From positions 1 through 64,000 of the forward strand of contig NZ_QIBX01000016.1 of assembly GCF_003725995.1 (NCBI RefSeq): DNA of 64,000 nt. Direction: 5' to 3'. Below, in pieces: positions 18,124 through 27,741 of the stretch (position 1 is its first letter; each line of letters begins with the position of its first letter). Under the pieces are notes generated by a model. The model did no database searches and was not told the origin of the DNA. It worked only from the letters and a program-made list of their open reading frames with translations. Made by a program: the position numbers and the translations under genes. This stretch comes from Slackia equolifaciens (GTDB lineage: Bacteria; Actinomycetota; Coriobacteriia; Coriobacteriales; Eggerthellaceae).

Positions 18124-19902
18124 CTACGAAGGCATGGCATGGTCAAGAACCGCCAAAAGCTCCTGTTTTTTGCCCACGCCCACTTTTGCGTAGATGCGCT
18201 TGATGTGCGTGCGCACCGTGTTTTCTGAGATGAAAAGCTCGTCGGCGATGGCGGGGCCGGTGCGGCCGCGCCCCAAAAGCTCCATGACCTCGGTCTCGCG
18301 CGACGAGAGTCCGTACTCTTCGGCGACGCTTAGGCACTGCTTGGACAATCGGTCGATAACCTGATTGCTGCTGGCCCCGTGATGGGATGGGCTTTTGCGT
18401 TGGCGCGTCGCACCGGCGCCTTCGTGCGAGGCGTTTGCCGAGGCGACTTTTTCATGCGGGGCGCTTGCGCCGACGTCCCCATGCAGGTGTGTTGCGACGG
18501 GGCTTTTGTACGGATGCGCCGCGTCGGAGTCTTCATATGAGCTGGCCGAACTAATGCCTTCTTCGGCCTCGGAGCGTTGGGGTGCCTTGGCGCTGCCCTG
18601 CTCCTCCTTCGCGGCGCCTTGCTCTTGTGCGACAGCGTCGCGCACCTCAATGGCTTCAACGGTAACGATGCGTGGCGCGGAGGCAGCTTGCAGGCGCTTG
18701 AGCGACGGCGCCAAAAACTCCAGGCGCGTGGTGTGCAGGGGTCTGCTTTGCCCTGCGGCAAGCGATGCCACGAGCAGCACGAATAGCGACGCAATGGCCA
18801 CAAACGATAGCTGCCCCATTCCCAGCGCGCTTTCGCTCCCCGAAAGGTATCCCACAAAATACCCCGCCACCTGGATCAGGTACACCACGGCGCCGAACAG
18901 CGCGTATATGAACACCGGATTGATGCCCGAGTCGCGCGAGATTTGGCAGCAGTGCATCATCATGACGATGGTCGCAAGCGAGAAGCAGGCATATGAGATG
19001 GCTGCGCCAACCGTGGATACGTTTTCTCCCATAAAGGGCATGAGCACCAGGCCAACGGCCATGATGGGAAAAATGACGCGATAGAAGTTCATCACGTCAA
19101 ATCGCAGCGTGCGGCTGCGCCACAACGCCAAATACCCCATTACCACAGCCAGCAGAACGCCCATGGAGGCGATGTTCACCACGCTCGAAATGGATTGGTG
19201 CGTGATAAGTATGAATCGCACCGCGCCCGCGCAAAATCCCAGCGCCCCAATCGAGATGGCGGCGGCTAAGCTCTCGCGCATCACGTTGCGGTAAATGGCG
19301 GGGTGGTCAGTGGGGCGGTCTTCGAACATTGCCTGGTCGAAATCAACGCGCTGCGCCGCAATCCACAGGCATAATCCGGCGAGCGGCACCATCACGAGCG
19401 GCAGCAGATAGGCGGTAAGTGCCACGGGGATGAGGCAGATGATAAGGTATAGCACGGCGGAATACCCCGCGGCCACGATGATCGACTGTCCACTCTCGGC
19501 GCCGTCTTGCGAGGCGAATACCTTCTGCCATCCGATGATGAACCACGCCGACCCTACGCCCAGCAGCACGGCGGACGCTACGATCAGCATGAGGCTGGCC
19601 CACTCGATGTACATGGCGGCTACCAGCATGACGCCGCTTGCCGCTAGCGCGCATGATCCCGGGAGCACCGAGATGGAGCGCGTTGCGGATGGGCGGCGGT
19701 ACGATGAGGTCATGAAGGCGAAGAATGTAAGCGAGTAGGCGGCAAGCTGTAAGGCGAAAAACGCGATGGTCGAGTCGGAGGTGCGCGTTGACTCGGGCAG
19801 GAAGGGGAAGATGCCTCCCCATACGGAGGTGGCGTTGAGCGTGAGGAAAAGGGCGAACCCAAACCGCTCCACGGTAGGCATAAGCGTGGTCATGAGCCGC
19901 AT
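18124..19902 (-). CDS. LuxR-type regulator with 12-helix membrane domain
   Basis: This protein of about 592 residues has roughly twelve hydrophobic segments in its first 400 residues, a polar Ala/Ser/Glu-rich linker, and a C-terminal LuxR helix-turn-helix (SSRETEVMELLGRGRTGPAI, then ISENTVRTHIKRIYAKVGV). This membrane-anchored LuxR architecture is abundant in Eggerthellaceae, commonly beside respiratory molybdoenzymes. I chose ATG 19902 because GGAGGGAA is well placed; the frame is open to 20022. It is divergent from dmsABC, so it probably senses a signal at the membrane and controls that operon. The signal is unknown. Confidence 0.85.
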   Translation of the reverse strand: MRLMTTLMPTVERFGFALFLTLNATSVWGGIFPFLPESTRTSDSTIAFFALQLAAYSLTFFAFMTSSYRRPSATRSISVLPGSCALAASGVMLVAAMYIEWASLMLIVASAVLLGVGSAWFIIGWQKVFASQDGAESGQSIIVAAGYSAVLYLIICLIPVALTAYLLPLVMVPLAGLCLWIAAQRVDFDQAMFEDRPTDHPAIYRNVMRESLAAAISIGALGFCAGAVRFILITHQSISSVVNIASMGVLLAVVMGYLALWRSRTLRFDVMNFYRVIFPIMAVGLVLMPFMGENVSTVGAAISYACFSLATIVMMMHCCQISRDSGINPVFIYALFGAVVYLIQVAGYFVGYLSGSESALGMGQLSFVAIASLFVLLVASLAAGQSRPLHTTRLEFLAPSLKRLQAASAPRIVTVEAIEVRDAVAQEQGAAKEEQGSAKAPQRSEAEEGISSASSYEDSDAAHPYKSPVATHLHGDVGASAPHEKVASANASHEGAGATRQRKSPSHHGASSNQVIDRLSKQCLSVAEEYGLSSRETEVMELLGRGRTGPAIADELFISENTVRTHIKRIYAKVGVGKKQELLAVLDHAMPS

Positions 19903-20073
19903 GGTTCCCTCCTCCCCCTCGGCTGCTAACGGGCGGCGCTCATACCCTGAGGCGCACCGTCGGACAGCCCTTCTCTCTTCGGCTACTGGCGGGCGGTCAG
20001 GCGCCGCCGCTTTTTCTGCCATTCTAGCAAAGGTGCGGGCGCAGCCTTGCCCCCAATGCGACGAATGGGGCTA

Positions 20074-20124
20074 TGGTGATATGTCGCCATCAGGCAAAAC
20101 GCAAAAATCACCGCATTCTGGTGA
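20074..20124. promoter_or_regulatory. Possible LuxR operator cluster before dmsA
   Basis: Between the divergent luxR-type and dmsA starts lie TGGTGA-N4-TCGCCA (20074-20089) and TCACC-N7-GGTGA (20108-20124). These four related half-sites could be the binding region of the neighbouring regulator. This is inference from symmetry and position only. Confidence 0.3.
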
Positions 20125-20345
20125 CAACGTTTTGTCGCGGATGCGCGTATGCTGCACGACGTCGGAATCAACCGAGGCTCTGCGAAGGGCGCTGCGCTGC
20201 CGGCGCTTGCCGCCCTGTGTTCAAGCAACAGGTTGCGCGGGGTGCTTCCTGGGAGGGTGGCCGTCTATTCTGCGGACGACCGCAACCGATGGCTTGCTTG
20301 AAAAGCGCGGGGCTCTCGGCGACGGAGAAAAATGAAGGGGGAACA

Positions 20346-22778
20346 ATGCGAGAAGCGACAACGATGACCCGTCGCACGTTCGCCAAGGCAGCCGGGCTTG
20401 CCGGCTTGGCCGCAGCGGGCGCGGGCGCGTCGAGTGGGCTGTTCGGCGAGGCGCCCAAGGCGTTCGCCGACGAAGAGGCTCAGGGCGATCAGATTGTGTT
20501 TACGCACTGCCATGTCAATTGCGGCGGCGCATGCGTGCTGCAGTGCCACATGAAAGACGGCGAGCTCGCCTACGTGGAATCCGACACGGCGGGCAGCTCT
20601 GAGTTCGGCGGAGTCCAGGCGCGTGCCTGTTTGCGCGGCCGCTCCATCCGCCGTTGGTTGGGCAGCGACGAGCGCCTGAACTATCCCATGAAGCGCGTCG
20701 AGGGCACCAAGCGCGGCGACGGCAAGTACGAGCAAATTAGCTGGGACGAAGCCCTGGACACCATCGCCAGCGAGATGAAGCGCATCCGTGAGACCTACGG
20801 AAGCGAATCCATCTTCATTCAGGAATGCTCCGGCGTAGAGCAGAACATCATGATGAACAACCCGTGGTTCCGTCTGTCCAACTTGCTGGGCGGCGAAATC
20901 ACGCGCTACGGCAGCTATTCCAGCGCTTCCATCAGCTTCGGCGCATATCCGTATGTGTACGGCGGCTCGTGGGGCAATCGCTCGTTCAAGACGCTGCAAG
21001 ACGGCGAGCTGGTGGTCATGTTCGGCTTTGCGCCCAACGATATGCGCATGGCGGGCGACGGCCCTGGATACGATTTGGCCGTGGCCATGGAGCAGAAGAA
21101 CGTGCGCGTCATCAGCATCGACCCGCGTCGCACCGAGACCTGCGCCAACCTGGGCGCCGAGTGGATTCCCATCGTGCCCGGCACCGACGCCGCGCTGGTG
21201 GCCGCGCTCGCGCACGAGCTGATCGCCAACGACCTGGTGGATATGGACTTCGTCAATCGCTACGTGGTGGGCTTCAACGAGGACACCATGCCCGAGGACG
21301 CCAAGGGGCAGAACCTGTCGTACTACGATTACGTTATGGGCACCGGCTACGACAAGGTGGAGAAGACTCCCGCGTGGGCGAGCGCCATCACGCGCATTCC
21401 GGCCGAGCGCATCACGCAGCTTGCGCAGGAGATCGGCTCTGCTAAGCCCTGCTTCATCTGCCAGGGCCTGGGTATGCAGCGCCACGCCAACGGCGACAAC
21501 GCCTCGCGCGCAGTCATGGCGCTTGCGCTTATGGTGGGCCAGGTGGGACGTCCCGGCACTACGTCGGGCGGCACCATCGGCAACGGCGGCATCGGCCTGT
21601 CCAGCCTGCCCACGGGTGAAAACCCCATCACCGTGCAGATTCCGCAGTACCTGTGGCCCGAGGCCATTCGCGACGGCGAGAAGCTCACCGCCACGCATGA
21701 CGGCATCAAGGGCGCCGACAAGCTCAACGTCGGCATCAAGATGCTGATCAACTACGGCAACAACATGATGGCCAACCAGAACGGCGACATCAACACCACC
21801 ACCGACATCCTGCGCGATGAGAGCAAGTGCGAGTTCATCCTGCAGTACGACGTGGCGTGGACCGATTCGTGCAACTGGGCCGATATCGTGCTGCCTGACC
21901 TGACCCCGCAGGAAACCTACAGCCTTTCCGCCGCGGGCGAGTGCAACGACATTGCGGGCATTCGTTTCGGTCAGCCGCTCTACGAGCCCAAGTTCGAGCG
22001 CCGCGAGATCTACGAGGTGTGCGCCGAGCTGGCGGAGCGCCTAGGCGTGGGCGACGAGTTCACCGAGGGCGGGCTGACCCGTGAGGATTGGTGCCGCCGT
22101 CAGTACGATGAGCTGGTGGAAACCGTGGGCGACGCCTACGACATGCCCACCTACGACGAGGGCGTTGCTATGGGCGCGTTCTCCTACGACATCGAGCCTT
22201 CTCAGGATAACGAGCCGTTCATCGACGACCCCGAGGCCAATCCGCTGGAGACTGCCACTGGCAAGGCGCAGATCTACTCGCCCGAGATCGCCGAGATGGC
22301 CCGCACCTGGACGCTCGACGAGTCGGAGAAGAACGCTATCACGGCTATTCCGACCTACGTGCCCGGCCCCGATAGCGCCGAGGACGTGACCGACGAGTTC
22401 CCGTTCCAGATCCTGGACTTCCACCCCAAGTGCACCACGCACTCCACCTACGCGCACAATCCGGTGCTGCAGGACATGACCCCCTTCCAGGCGTGGATCA
22501 ACCCTATCGACGCCGAACGCATGGGCGTGTCCGACCTGGATACGGTGCGCCTGACCAGCGCGCAGGGCAGCATGATCACGCAGGCAAAGGTGACCAACCG
22601 CGTGATGCCGGGTGTCATCATGCACGCCCAGGGCGCATGGCACAGCGCGCCGGCAGAGGGCGATCGCACCGATCAAGGCGGCTGCACCAACACGCTCACC
22701 AGCAGGCAGCGCAACCCGATTTCTAAGGGAACGGGCCAGCACAGCGTGATTGGCACTATCGAGAAAGTTGAGGGGTAA
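20346..22778 (+). CDS. dmsA: DMSO-reductase-family molybdopterin oxidoreductase, catalytic subunit
   Basis: This protein of about 810 residues is the molybdenum catalytic subunit of a DmsABC-type terminal reductase. A twin-arginine signal (TMTRRTFAKAAGLAGLAAAG) is followed by a [4Fe-4S] site C-x3-C-x3-C near residues 54-62 with a fourth Cys in RACLRG near 94. The segment RYGSYSSASISFG holds the likely serine ligand of molybdenum. GGGGG stands before ATG 20346. The next two genes supply the iron-sulfur and anchor subunits. It would reduce an S- or N-oxide or a related acceptor outside the membrane using quinol; the actual acceptor is not predictable, as Eggerthellaceae carry many such paralogues. 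Confidence 0.92.
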   Translation: MREATTMTRRTFAKAAGLAGLAAAGAGASSGLFGEAPKAFADEEAQGDQIVFTHCHVNCGGACVLQCHMKDGELAYVESDTAGSSEFGGVQARACLRGRSIRRWLGSDERLNYPMKRVEGTKRGDGKYEQISWDEALDTIASEMKRIRETYGSESIFIQECSGVEQNIMMNNPWFRLSNLLGGEITRYGSYSSASISFGAYPYVYGGSWGNRSFKTLQDGELVVMFGFAPNDMRMAGDGPGYDLAVAMEQKNVRVISIDPRRTETCANLGAEWIPIVPGTDAALVAALAHELIANDLVDMDFVNRYVVGFNEDTMPEDAKGQNLSYYDYVMGTGYDKVEKTPAWASAITRIPAERITQLAQEIGSAKPCFICQGLGMQRHANGDNASRAVMALALMVGQVGRPGTTSGGTIGNGGIGLSSLPTGENPITVQIPQYLWPEAIRDGEKLTATHDGIKGADKLNVGIKMLINYGNNMMANQNGDINTTTDILRDESKCEFILQYDVAWTDSCNWADIVLPDLTPQETYSLSAAGECNDIAGIRFGQPLYEPKFERREIYEVCAELAERLGVGDEFTEGGLTREDWCRRQYDELVETVGDAYDMPTYDEGVAMGAFSYDIEPSQDNEPFIDDPEANPLETATGKAQIYSPEIAEMARTWTLDESEKNAITAIPTYVPGPDSAEDVTDEFPFQILDFHPKCTTHSTYAHNPVLQDMTPFQAWINPIDAERMGVSDLDTVRLTSAQGSMITQAKVTNRVMPGVIMHAQGAWHSAPAEGDRTDQGGCTNTLTSRQRNPISKGTGQHSVIGTIEKVEG

Positions 22779-22781
22779 ACC

Positions 22782-23396
22782 ATGACGCAATACGGTTTCT
22801 ACTTCGACGCCACGCGCTGCACGGGCTGCCATACCTGCGAGGCTGCGTGCCGCGACTACCATAATCTTGACGTGGGGACTACGTTCCGCCACGTGTACGA
22901 GCTCGAAGGCGGCGGCTGGACGCAGGCCGACGACGGCACCTGGACCACCGATTCGTTCACGTACTACACGTCGTTCGCGTGCCAGCACTGCGACGACCCC
23001 GCCTGCATGCATGTATGCCCGACGGGCGCCATGCACAAGGACGACAACGGCATCGTGAGCGTGGACACCGGACGATGCATTGGCTGCGGCTACTGCCACA
23101 TGGCCTGCCCCTACGATGCGCCGTTCGTGGATCGCGCCAAGGGCCATTCGGTGAAGTGCGATGGCTGCGCGAGCCGCATCGCCGAGGGCAAGCAGCCCAT
23201 GTGCGTGGAGGCGTGCTCTCTGCGTGCGCTGCAGTTTGCCCCGGTCGACCAGCTGCCGGAGGGCGAACGCGCCAATGTTGCGCCGCTGCCCGATCCGGAG
23301 CTCACCAAGCCCAACCTGTATATCAAGAACTGCGCGGCGGCACATGCCGTGGGCGATACGTCCTGCCGCGTGGCCAACGAAGCGGAGGTGAAGTAG
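22782..23396 (+). CDS. dmsB: DmsB-type four-cluster ferredoxin subunit
   Basis: This 204-residue protein carries four cysteine groups for [4Fe-4S] clusters: CTGCHTCEAAC, CQHCDDPACMHVCPTG, CIGCGYCHMACPY and CDGCASRIAEGKQPMCVEAC. It passes electrons from the membrane anchor to the molybdenum subunit. The start is three bases after the dmsA stop, and its own stop is followed at once by the anchor gene, so translation is coupled. It has no signal peptide, as expected for export on the DmsA Tat signal. Confidence 0.95.
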   Translation: MTQYGFYFDATRCTGCHTCEAACRDYHNLDVGTTFRHVYELEGGGWTQADDGTWTTDSFTYYTSFACQHCDDPACMHVCPTGAMHKDDNGIVSVDTGRCIGCGYCHMACPYDAPFVDRAKGHSVKCDGCASRIAEGKQPMCVEACSLRALQFAPVDQLPEGERANVAPLPDPELTKPNLYIKNCAAAHAVGDTSCRVANEAEVK

Positions 23397-23397
23397 T

Positions 23398-24243
23398 ATG
23401 GGCAACGGATTCTCCGAAGCCGCTCTGGCGGTATTTACCACCCTTGCCCCGATGGGTGCCTGTGCGTTCATTGTTCTGTGCGCGGCGTGCTTCAAGGGTG
23501 CGTTCGAAGGCGCCGCAGGGCGCGCGCTCGACAAGGCGGCGTTTTTGCCTCTTGCCGTGGTCGCCGTCGGATTCATCGGCGCGTTTTTCCACCTGGCCAA
23601 TCCGCTGAATGCGTTCTTCGTGTTCATGGGCGTGGGAAGCTCCCCGCTATCCAACGAGGTCACGGTGGGCGTGGTGTTCTTCGTGCTGGCAGCCGTGTAT
23701 TGCATCCTCGCCGTTGCCGGAAAGCTTTCCGCCGGGGCGCGTAAGGGCCTGCTTGCGGCGGTGAGCGTGATGGCGGTTGCGTTTGCCGTATTCTGCGGCC
23801 TGGCTTACACCATGTACACCATTCCCACGTGGAATACGCCTGCTTCCGTCGTGCAGATGCTGGGTTACGGCCTGCTGGGCGGCGGTGTGCTGGGTCTGCT
23901 CACGCTCGCGCTTGCCGATGTCGAGGTCGCTCGCGAAAACGCGATGGCGGGCGCCGCTCTGAGCATTGCTGGACTGGTGATTGGTGTTGCCGGGTTCGCG
24001 TGGCAGGTGGTTACCTCCCAGTCTGTCTCCAACATTTGGGGAGCCGCTGTTGACCAGGTTCCTGCTATCTGGGGCATGGTTGCTGCGCTCGCTGTGTGCG
24101 GTGTTGTGGGCGCGGCCGTGGCGGGCGCCTCGCGTAAAAAGCCCGTTCCCGCTGCGCTCGCCCTGGCGGTTGTAGTGGTTGCCGTGGGCGTGTTCTTCGC
24201 TCGCATCGGGTTTTACGGCCTGTATATGTCGGTGGCGCTCTAG
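23398..24243 (+). CDS. dmsC: DmsC-type membrane anchor subunit
   Basis: This 281-residue protein has eight hydrophobic helices and the family landmarks FHLANPLNAF, GSSPLSNEVTVG and RIGFYGLYMS at the C-terminus. It anchors DmsAB and oxidises menaquinol. It starts two bases after the dmsB stop and ends shortly before a strong terminator. A second gene at 25448 encodes a related protein without partner subunits. Confidence 0.9.
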   Translation: MGNGFSEAALAVFTTLAPMGACAFIVLCAACFKGAFEGAAGRALDKAAFLPLAVVAVGFIGAFFHLANPLNAFFVFMGVGSSPLSNEVTVGVVFFVLAAVYCILAVAGKLSAGARKGLLAAVSVMAVAFAVFCGLAYTMYTIPTWNTPASVVQMLGYGLLGGGVLGLLTLALADVEVARENAMAGAALSIAGLVIGVAGFAWQVVTSQSVSNIWGAAVDQVPAIWGMVAALAVCGVVGAAVAGASRKKPVPAALALAVVVVAVGVFFARIGFYGLYMSVAL

Positions 24244-24398
24244 AGCGGTTGTGCATCGAGGCCCCTTTGAGGGTGCTGCTCGGGGTTCTTCGAGGGCCCT
24301 CAAGGGTTTTCAAAGGTCCTCAAGGGGTCCAATCGAGGACGTCACCAGGGTGTTGCCTGATGCTTAGAAGAATTGCATAAGTCGACAGACCATCAAGG

Positions 24399-24432
24399 GC
24401 TGGCTCCGGAGCTTCTCTGGAGCCAGCTTTTT
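24399..24432 (+). terminator. Terminator of the dmsABC operon
   Basis: GCTGGCTCC (24399-24407) pairs with GGAGCCAGC (24419-24427) and is followed by five T residues. It is 155 bases past the dmsC stop. Confidence 0.88.
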
Positions 24433-24720
24433 GCCGGGATCAACCTTTGGTCCCAGGCCGCCTTCGACGTGGGGTCACCGTTGCCCTGGGGGTCAACCTT
24501 TGGCCCGGGATCGTCGTTGGCGCGAGGCCGCCGTTGGTCCGGGGTCATCTTTGATTCGGGGTTTGCTCCCCGATTCCGGCCCCGTCCAGCTTCTTGTTCC
24601 AAGATCAACCTTTTGGCTGGAGTTGGTCTTTTAGTTCGGAATCTACTTCTCTTGATTTGGGATCGCTTTTTGACTTAAGGCCGGTCTTCCGGTTCAGCTA
24701 GGGACTTTTGCCTTGGGATT
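24433..24720. repeat. Degenerate tandem repeats after dmsABC
   Basis: After the terminator the DNA drifts through loosely repeated units near 20-25 bases resembling GGGGTCAACCTTTGGCCC; for example GATCAACCTTTGG at 24438, GGTCAACCTTTGG at 24483 and GATCAACCTTTTGG at 24602. Composition becomes T-rich towards 24700. No coding signal accompanies it. It looks like a decayed tandem repeat rather than a gene. Confidence 0.5.
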
Positions 24721-24826
24721 AGTCTTCTGACTTGGGCGCCCCCGATTAGGGGGTCCTCGAGTTCGATGCCGATGTTTTGGCTCGGGCGGTTCGCCAGGGC
24801 TCGGTCGTCTTCCTATTCTGCTGCAG

Positions 24827-25134
24827 TGCCAAATATTTGAAGTATGTAATCCAGATAAGTCTAAAAATAAGGTAAGTCTGCCAATTGTTCGAAGTATGTA
24901 ACCCTGGTGCATGTAAATTTTGTCCAAACGACAAGCCTGTGGAGCCGGACGAGAGTCCGCTAGTCCATTCGTCGTTTGACTAAAGAGGGTTTTCCCAGGT
25001 CGGGTATGGCTCATCCCTTTCGACTTTGTTTTTACGGCAGGACATTTATGTCAAAATGGATTACATACTTCGAATAATTGGCACTCGTGCGGTGTCGAAA
25101 CGCTTTTTTGGATAACATACTTGGAAAAACTGCC
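24827..25134. repeat. Nested inverted-repeat element 1
   Basis: Four copies of a motif like TGCCAATTNTTCGAAGTATG-TAATCC occur at 24827 and 24879 (forward) and at 25058 and 25110 (inverted). The spacing is exactly 52 bases in both arms. Copies 2 and 3 match best (GAAGTATGTAA), copies 1 and 4 less well. A further short inverted pair (GTCCAAACGAC/GTCGTTTGAC) lies in the centre. No ORF with a ribosome site is inside. The DNA is AT-richer than its surroundings. Confidence 0.8.
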
Positions 25135-25447
25135 TTAACTCCTGTATTTGTGGACATATGGCTCTCGTGGGCATGCTGGTGCGTAACTATGCGAGCATGG
25201 TGATGCGTGAGTTGGGCGGGCGTGCTGGCGAGTGGGCGGACGAGCGTGCTGGTGAGTGGGCTGCGCAGGCATGACGGCGCATGAGCCGTGCGAGCAAACT
25301 GATGCGTGATCCGTGCGAGCGTGTCGGTGTGTGAGATGCGCGAGTTGCGCTGTGCGATTGCATTCATGTTGTGGTTGTTTGGGATGGGCGACTGTTGGGA
25401 TTGTGCGACCGCCGGTTGTGCGCTTTCAACATGGTAGGATAGTGCGT

Positions 25448-26440
25448 ATGGAAATGGCGTTCAGCGAAATATCGTTGGTGGTGTTTACGGCGATTGCCCC
25501 TGCCGGTGCGGTAGGGTACATCGTCATGGCGCTCGTTGCTCGTTTTTCGCATGACGCGAAGGCGGGGGAGCGATCTGACCGTTTTCTAGTGATTCCGCTC
25601 TTGCTGGCGCTTGTGGGGCTCATTGCCTCGGCAACGCATCTAGGCACGCCGGCGAACGCGCTCTACGTGATCACGGGCCTCGGGCGTTCGCCCCTTTCGA
25701 ACGAGGTCGCATCCGCGGCGGCGTTTCTGGCGCTCGGCGGCGCATACTGGATTTTGGCGTTCCCTTATCGTCAGCGTACAGCGCCCAAGACCGTTTTGCT
25801 TGCGTTGAGTGTGGCCGCGGCATTGGCATTCGTGCACTTCGTTTCTCGCGCTTATGCCGTTGAGAGTATTGTGACCTGGAATAATCCCATCGCCCCACTC
25901 ACGCAGTGGGCCTGCGCCATAGCGGCGGGGGCTATGACGGCGCTCACGGGATTGCGCGCCGCGCGGTTTCCGGTCGGTCGCGGGCTTGCGGTGGTGCTCA
26001 TCGTCGTGTCGGCTGGCGCGGCTTTGGCATGCGCGTGTCTGTTGGCTGCCGAGCAGCAAATCGTTTCTGGTATGCGCACGGTTACGACGAACGCGGCCGA
26101 TATGACCCCGCTCCTCATGGCGCAGATTGCGGCGTTTGTGATTCTTGCGGCAATCGGAATCGTATGTGCATGCGTGGACGAAAGGCGCCGAACCGGAAAG
26201 ACGATCGAGGGCCATGGCAAAGCGGCCGGGACGGTGTGCGTGAGCGATGCAGGCAAGACGAAGGAGTCTTTCGACGACCAGTCCAGAGAAGGCGCTGCGG
26301 GCAAAGCCGCCAACACGGAGCCCCCGGAGGCCTCTCCGAGAACGCTGACTTTGCCTGTCATTGCAGTGCTCTTTCTGCTTGCTGCCTGCTTTGTTGTGCG
26401 ATTCGCGTTCTACGCCATGTATATGACTGCGGGCGTGTAG
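25448..26440 (+). CDS. Orphan DmsC-type anchor protein
   Basis: This protein of about 330 residues is a second DmsC-family membrane anchor. It shares HLGTPANALYV, GLGRSPLSNEV and the C-terminal RFAFYAMYM with the dmsC at 23398. Eight helices are predicted, but a 60-residue polar insertion (around residues 240-300, Lys/Glu/Ser-rich) separates the last helix from the rest. No catalytic or iron-sulfur subunit is adjacent. I chose ATG 25448 with TAGGA upstream; ATG 25454 is possible. It could serve a molybdoenzyme encoded elsewhere or be a duplication left over. The following gap, 26441-26797, shows no feature. Confidence 0.8.
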   Translation: MEMAFSEISLVVFTAIAPAGAVGYIVMALVARFSHDAKAGERSDRFLVIPLLLALVGLIASATHLGTPANALYVITGLGRSPLSNEVASAAAFLALGGAYWILAFPYRQRTAPKTVLLALSVAAALAFVHFVSRAYAVESIVTWNNPIAPLTQWACAIAAGAMTALTGLRAARFPVGRGLAVVLIVVSAGAALACACLLAAEQQIVSGMRTVTTNAADMTPLLMAQIAAFVILAAIGIVCACVDERRRTGKTIEGHGKAAGTVCVSDAGKTKESFDDQSREGAAGKAANTEPPEASPRTLTLPVIAVLFLLAACFVVRFAFYAMYMTAGV

Positions 26441-26797
26441 CTTTTTCTCGCGTGGCCCGCTGGCGCTGCACCCTCCGCTCGGGCCGTGCAAGATCGACTT
26501 TTCCCGGGCAGCCGCTGAGCGGGGGTGGCCTCCACCATCGCGAGCGGTCTTCGCGCCCGTGCACCCTCCATGCGACGCTAGGCAGGAGACGGTTTTGTGC
26601 TTTGCGCGTTTTTGCTTCTTAGCAATCTGGTGGACGCCTCACCGACTTTTGCAATCCTGCCCCTTCAAAGAAAAATTGAAGCTCCCATTCTCTCCTCGGC
26701 GGAGCGTTTGCCGGCTTTACCATAGTTACCACCTACGCCCGCAGCTCGATGGCACTGCGCGCACGACTGGCAGTACGTTCGTCTAGGAAGCGCATAC

Positions 26798-27706
26798 ATG
26801 AACATAAACCAGGTGAGATATTTCGAGGCAGCTCTCGAGGAGGGAAGCTTTTCTGCCGCAGCCCGCGCGCAGTTCGTGACCGTTCAGGCAGTGTCTAAGG
26901 CCATCGCCGATTTGGAGCGCGAACTTGGCAAGCCCCTGTTCATACGCGAGAATCGATGCGTGCGCCCCACCGAATTCGGTCAAGCGTTTCACGTAAAAGC
27001 GCTGCCCGTGCTCGCGGCGTTTGAGGATTTGGAAGCGTTCGCCGAGACCTATGACGAGGATGAAGACGCAAGTCCCATGCGCATACTGCTGTGCGCGCCA
27101 CCGTTTCCCAACAATGAGGTGGTGGTTCCCAATATCGCCTCGCTTTTGGGCAAGGCGGTGGGCATCAATGTGACGATGAAGCTGTCCAATTCTCGCGATG
27201 GCGTGTCGGCTTTGCTGTCTGAGCAGGTGAATGCCATCATCACCATTGGCGTGTGCGAGCATCAGGGCATTGAGTGCATACCGGTGGGAACCATGCAGAC
27301 CGGCATTGCGGTGCTCGATTCGCATCCCTTGGCGAAAAGGGCCTCGGTGGGCATCGACGATTTGAACCAGTACCCCGTGCTTCTCGCGAGCGAGTTCGAC
27401 GATTTTGCCCAGTCGATCATGTCCATCTATCGCGAATGCGGGCTGAAATCCGAAAGCGTGAAAGTGAGCACGAAAGATACGGATTTCGAGCTCGGCCGCT
27501 TCATGGAAGAGGGCGGATACGTGTTCTGCGCCAACATTCCGCCATTGTTCAAGGGCATAGATAATTTGGCCGTGGTGCCCATCGACCAGGATCACGTTGA
27601 GCCCGTTCCCATCTGCATCTGTGCGCTGAAGGGCAAGAATATGCCGCAGTACAAAGCGCTCGTACGCATGGCCTCCAATCCTGCCGTGCTCATGTCCATC
27701 ATGTAA
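26798..27706 (+). CDS. LysR-family transcriptional regulator
   Basis: This 302-residue protein has the LysR N-terminal winged helix (MNINQVRYFEAALEEGSFSA, then AVSKAIADLERELGKPLFIR) and a periplasmic-binding-like effector domain. Length is normal for the family. It is monocistronic between the orphan dmsC gene and a small membrane protein gene, and ends at a terminator. Its target and effector are unknown; an autoregulatory or dms-linked role is possible from position only. Confidence 0.9.
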   Translation: MNINQVRYFEAALEEGSFSAAARAQFVTVQAVSKAIADLERELGKPLFIRENRCVRPTEFGQAFHVKALPVLAAFEDLEAFAETYDEDEDASPMRILLCAPPFPNNEVVVPNIASLLGKAVGINVTMKLSNSRDGVSALLSEQVNAIITIGVCEHQGIECIPVGTMQTGIAVLDSHPLAKRASVGIDDLNQYPVLLASEFDDFAQSIMSIYRECGLKSESVKVSTKDTDFELGRFMEEGGYVFCANIPPLFKGIDNLAVVPIDQDHVEPVPICICALKGKNMPQYKALVRMASNPAVLMSIM

Positions 27707-27710
27707 TGGG

Positions 27711-27741
27711 GCGATTCTGCGCCACGGGGCGAATCGCGTTT
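27711..27741 (+). terminator. Terminator of the LysR gene
   Basis: GCGATTC (27711-27717) pairs with GAATCGC (27731-27737) and is followed by GTTTT, starting five bases after the stop codon. Confidence 0.65.

Noticed and set aside
22041-23705. Open frame of 554 codons on the minus strand
   Set aside because: Antisense to dmsA, dmsB and dmsC; no recognisable protein.
24373-24678. Open frame of 101 codons after dmsC
   Set aside because: It starts just before the terminator and its sequence only reflects the degenerate repeat.
24827-25134. Possible CRISPR mini-array
   Set aside because: Only two copies per orientation, half of them inverted, imperfect repeats and no cas genes.
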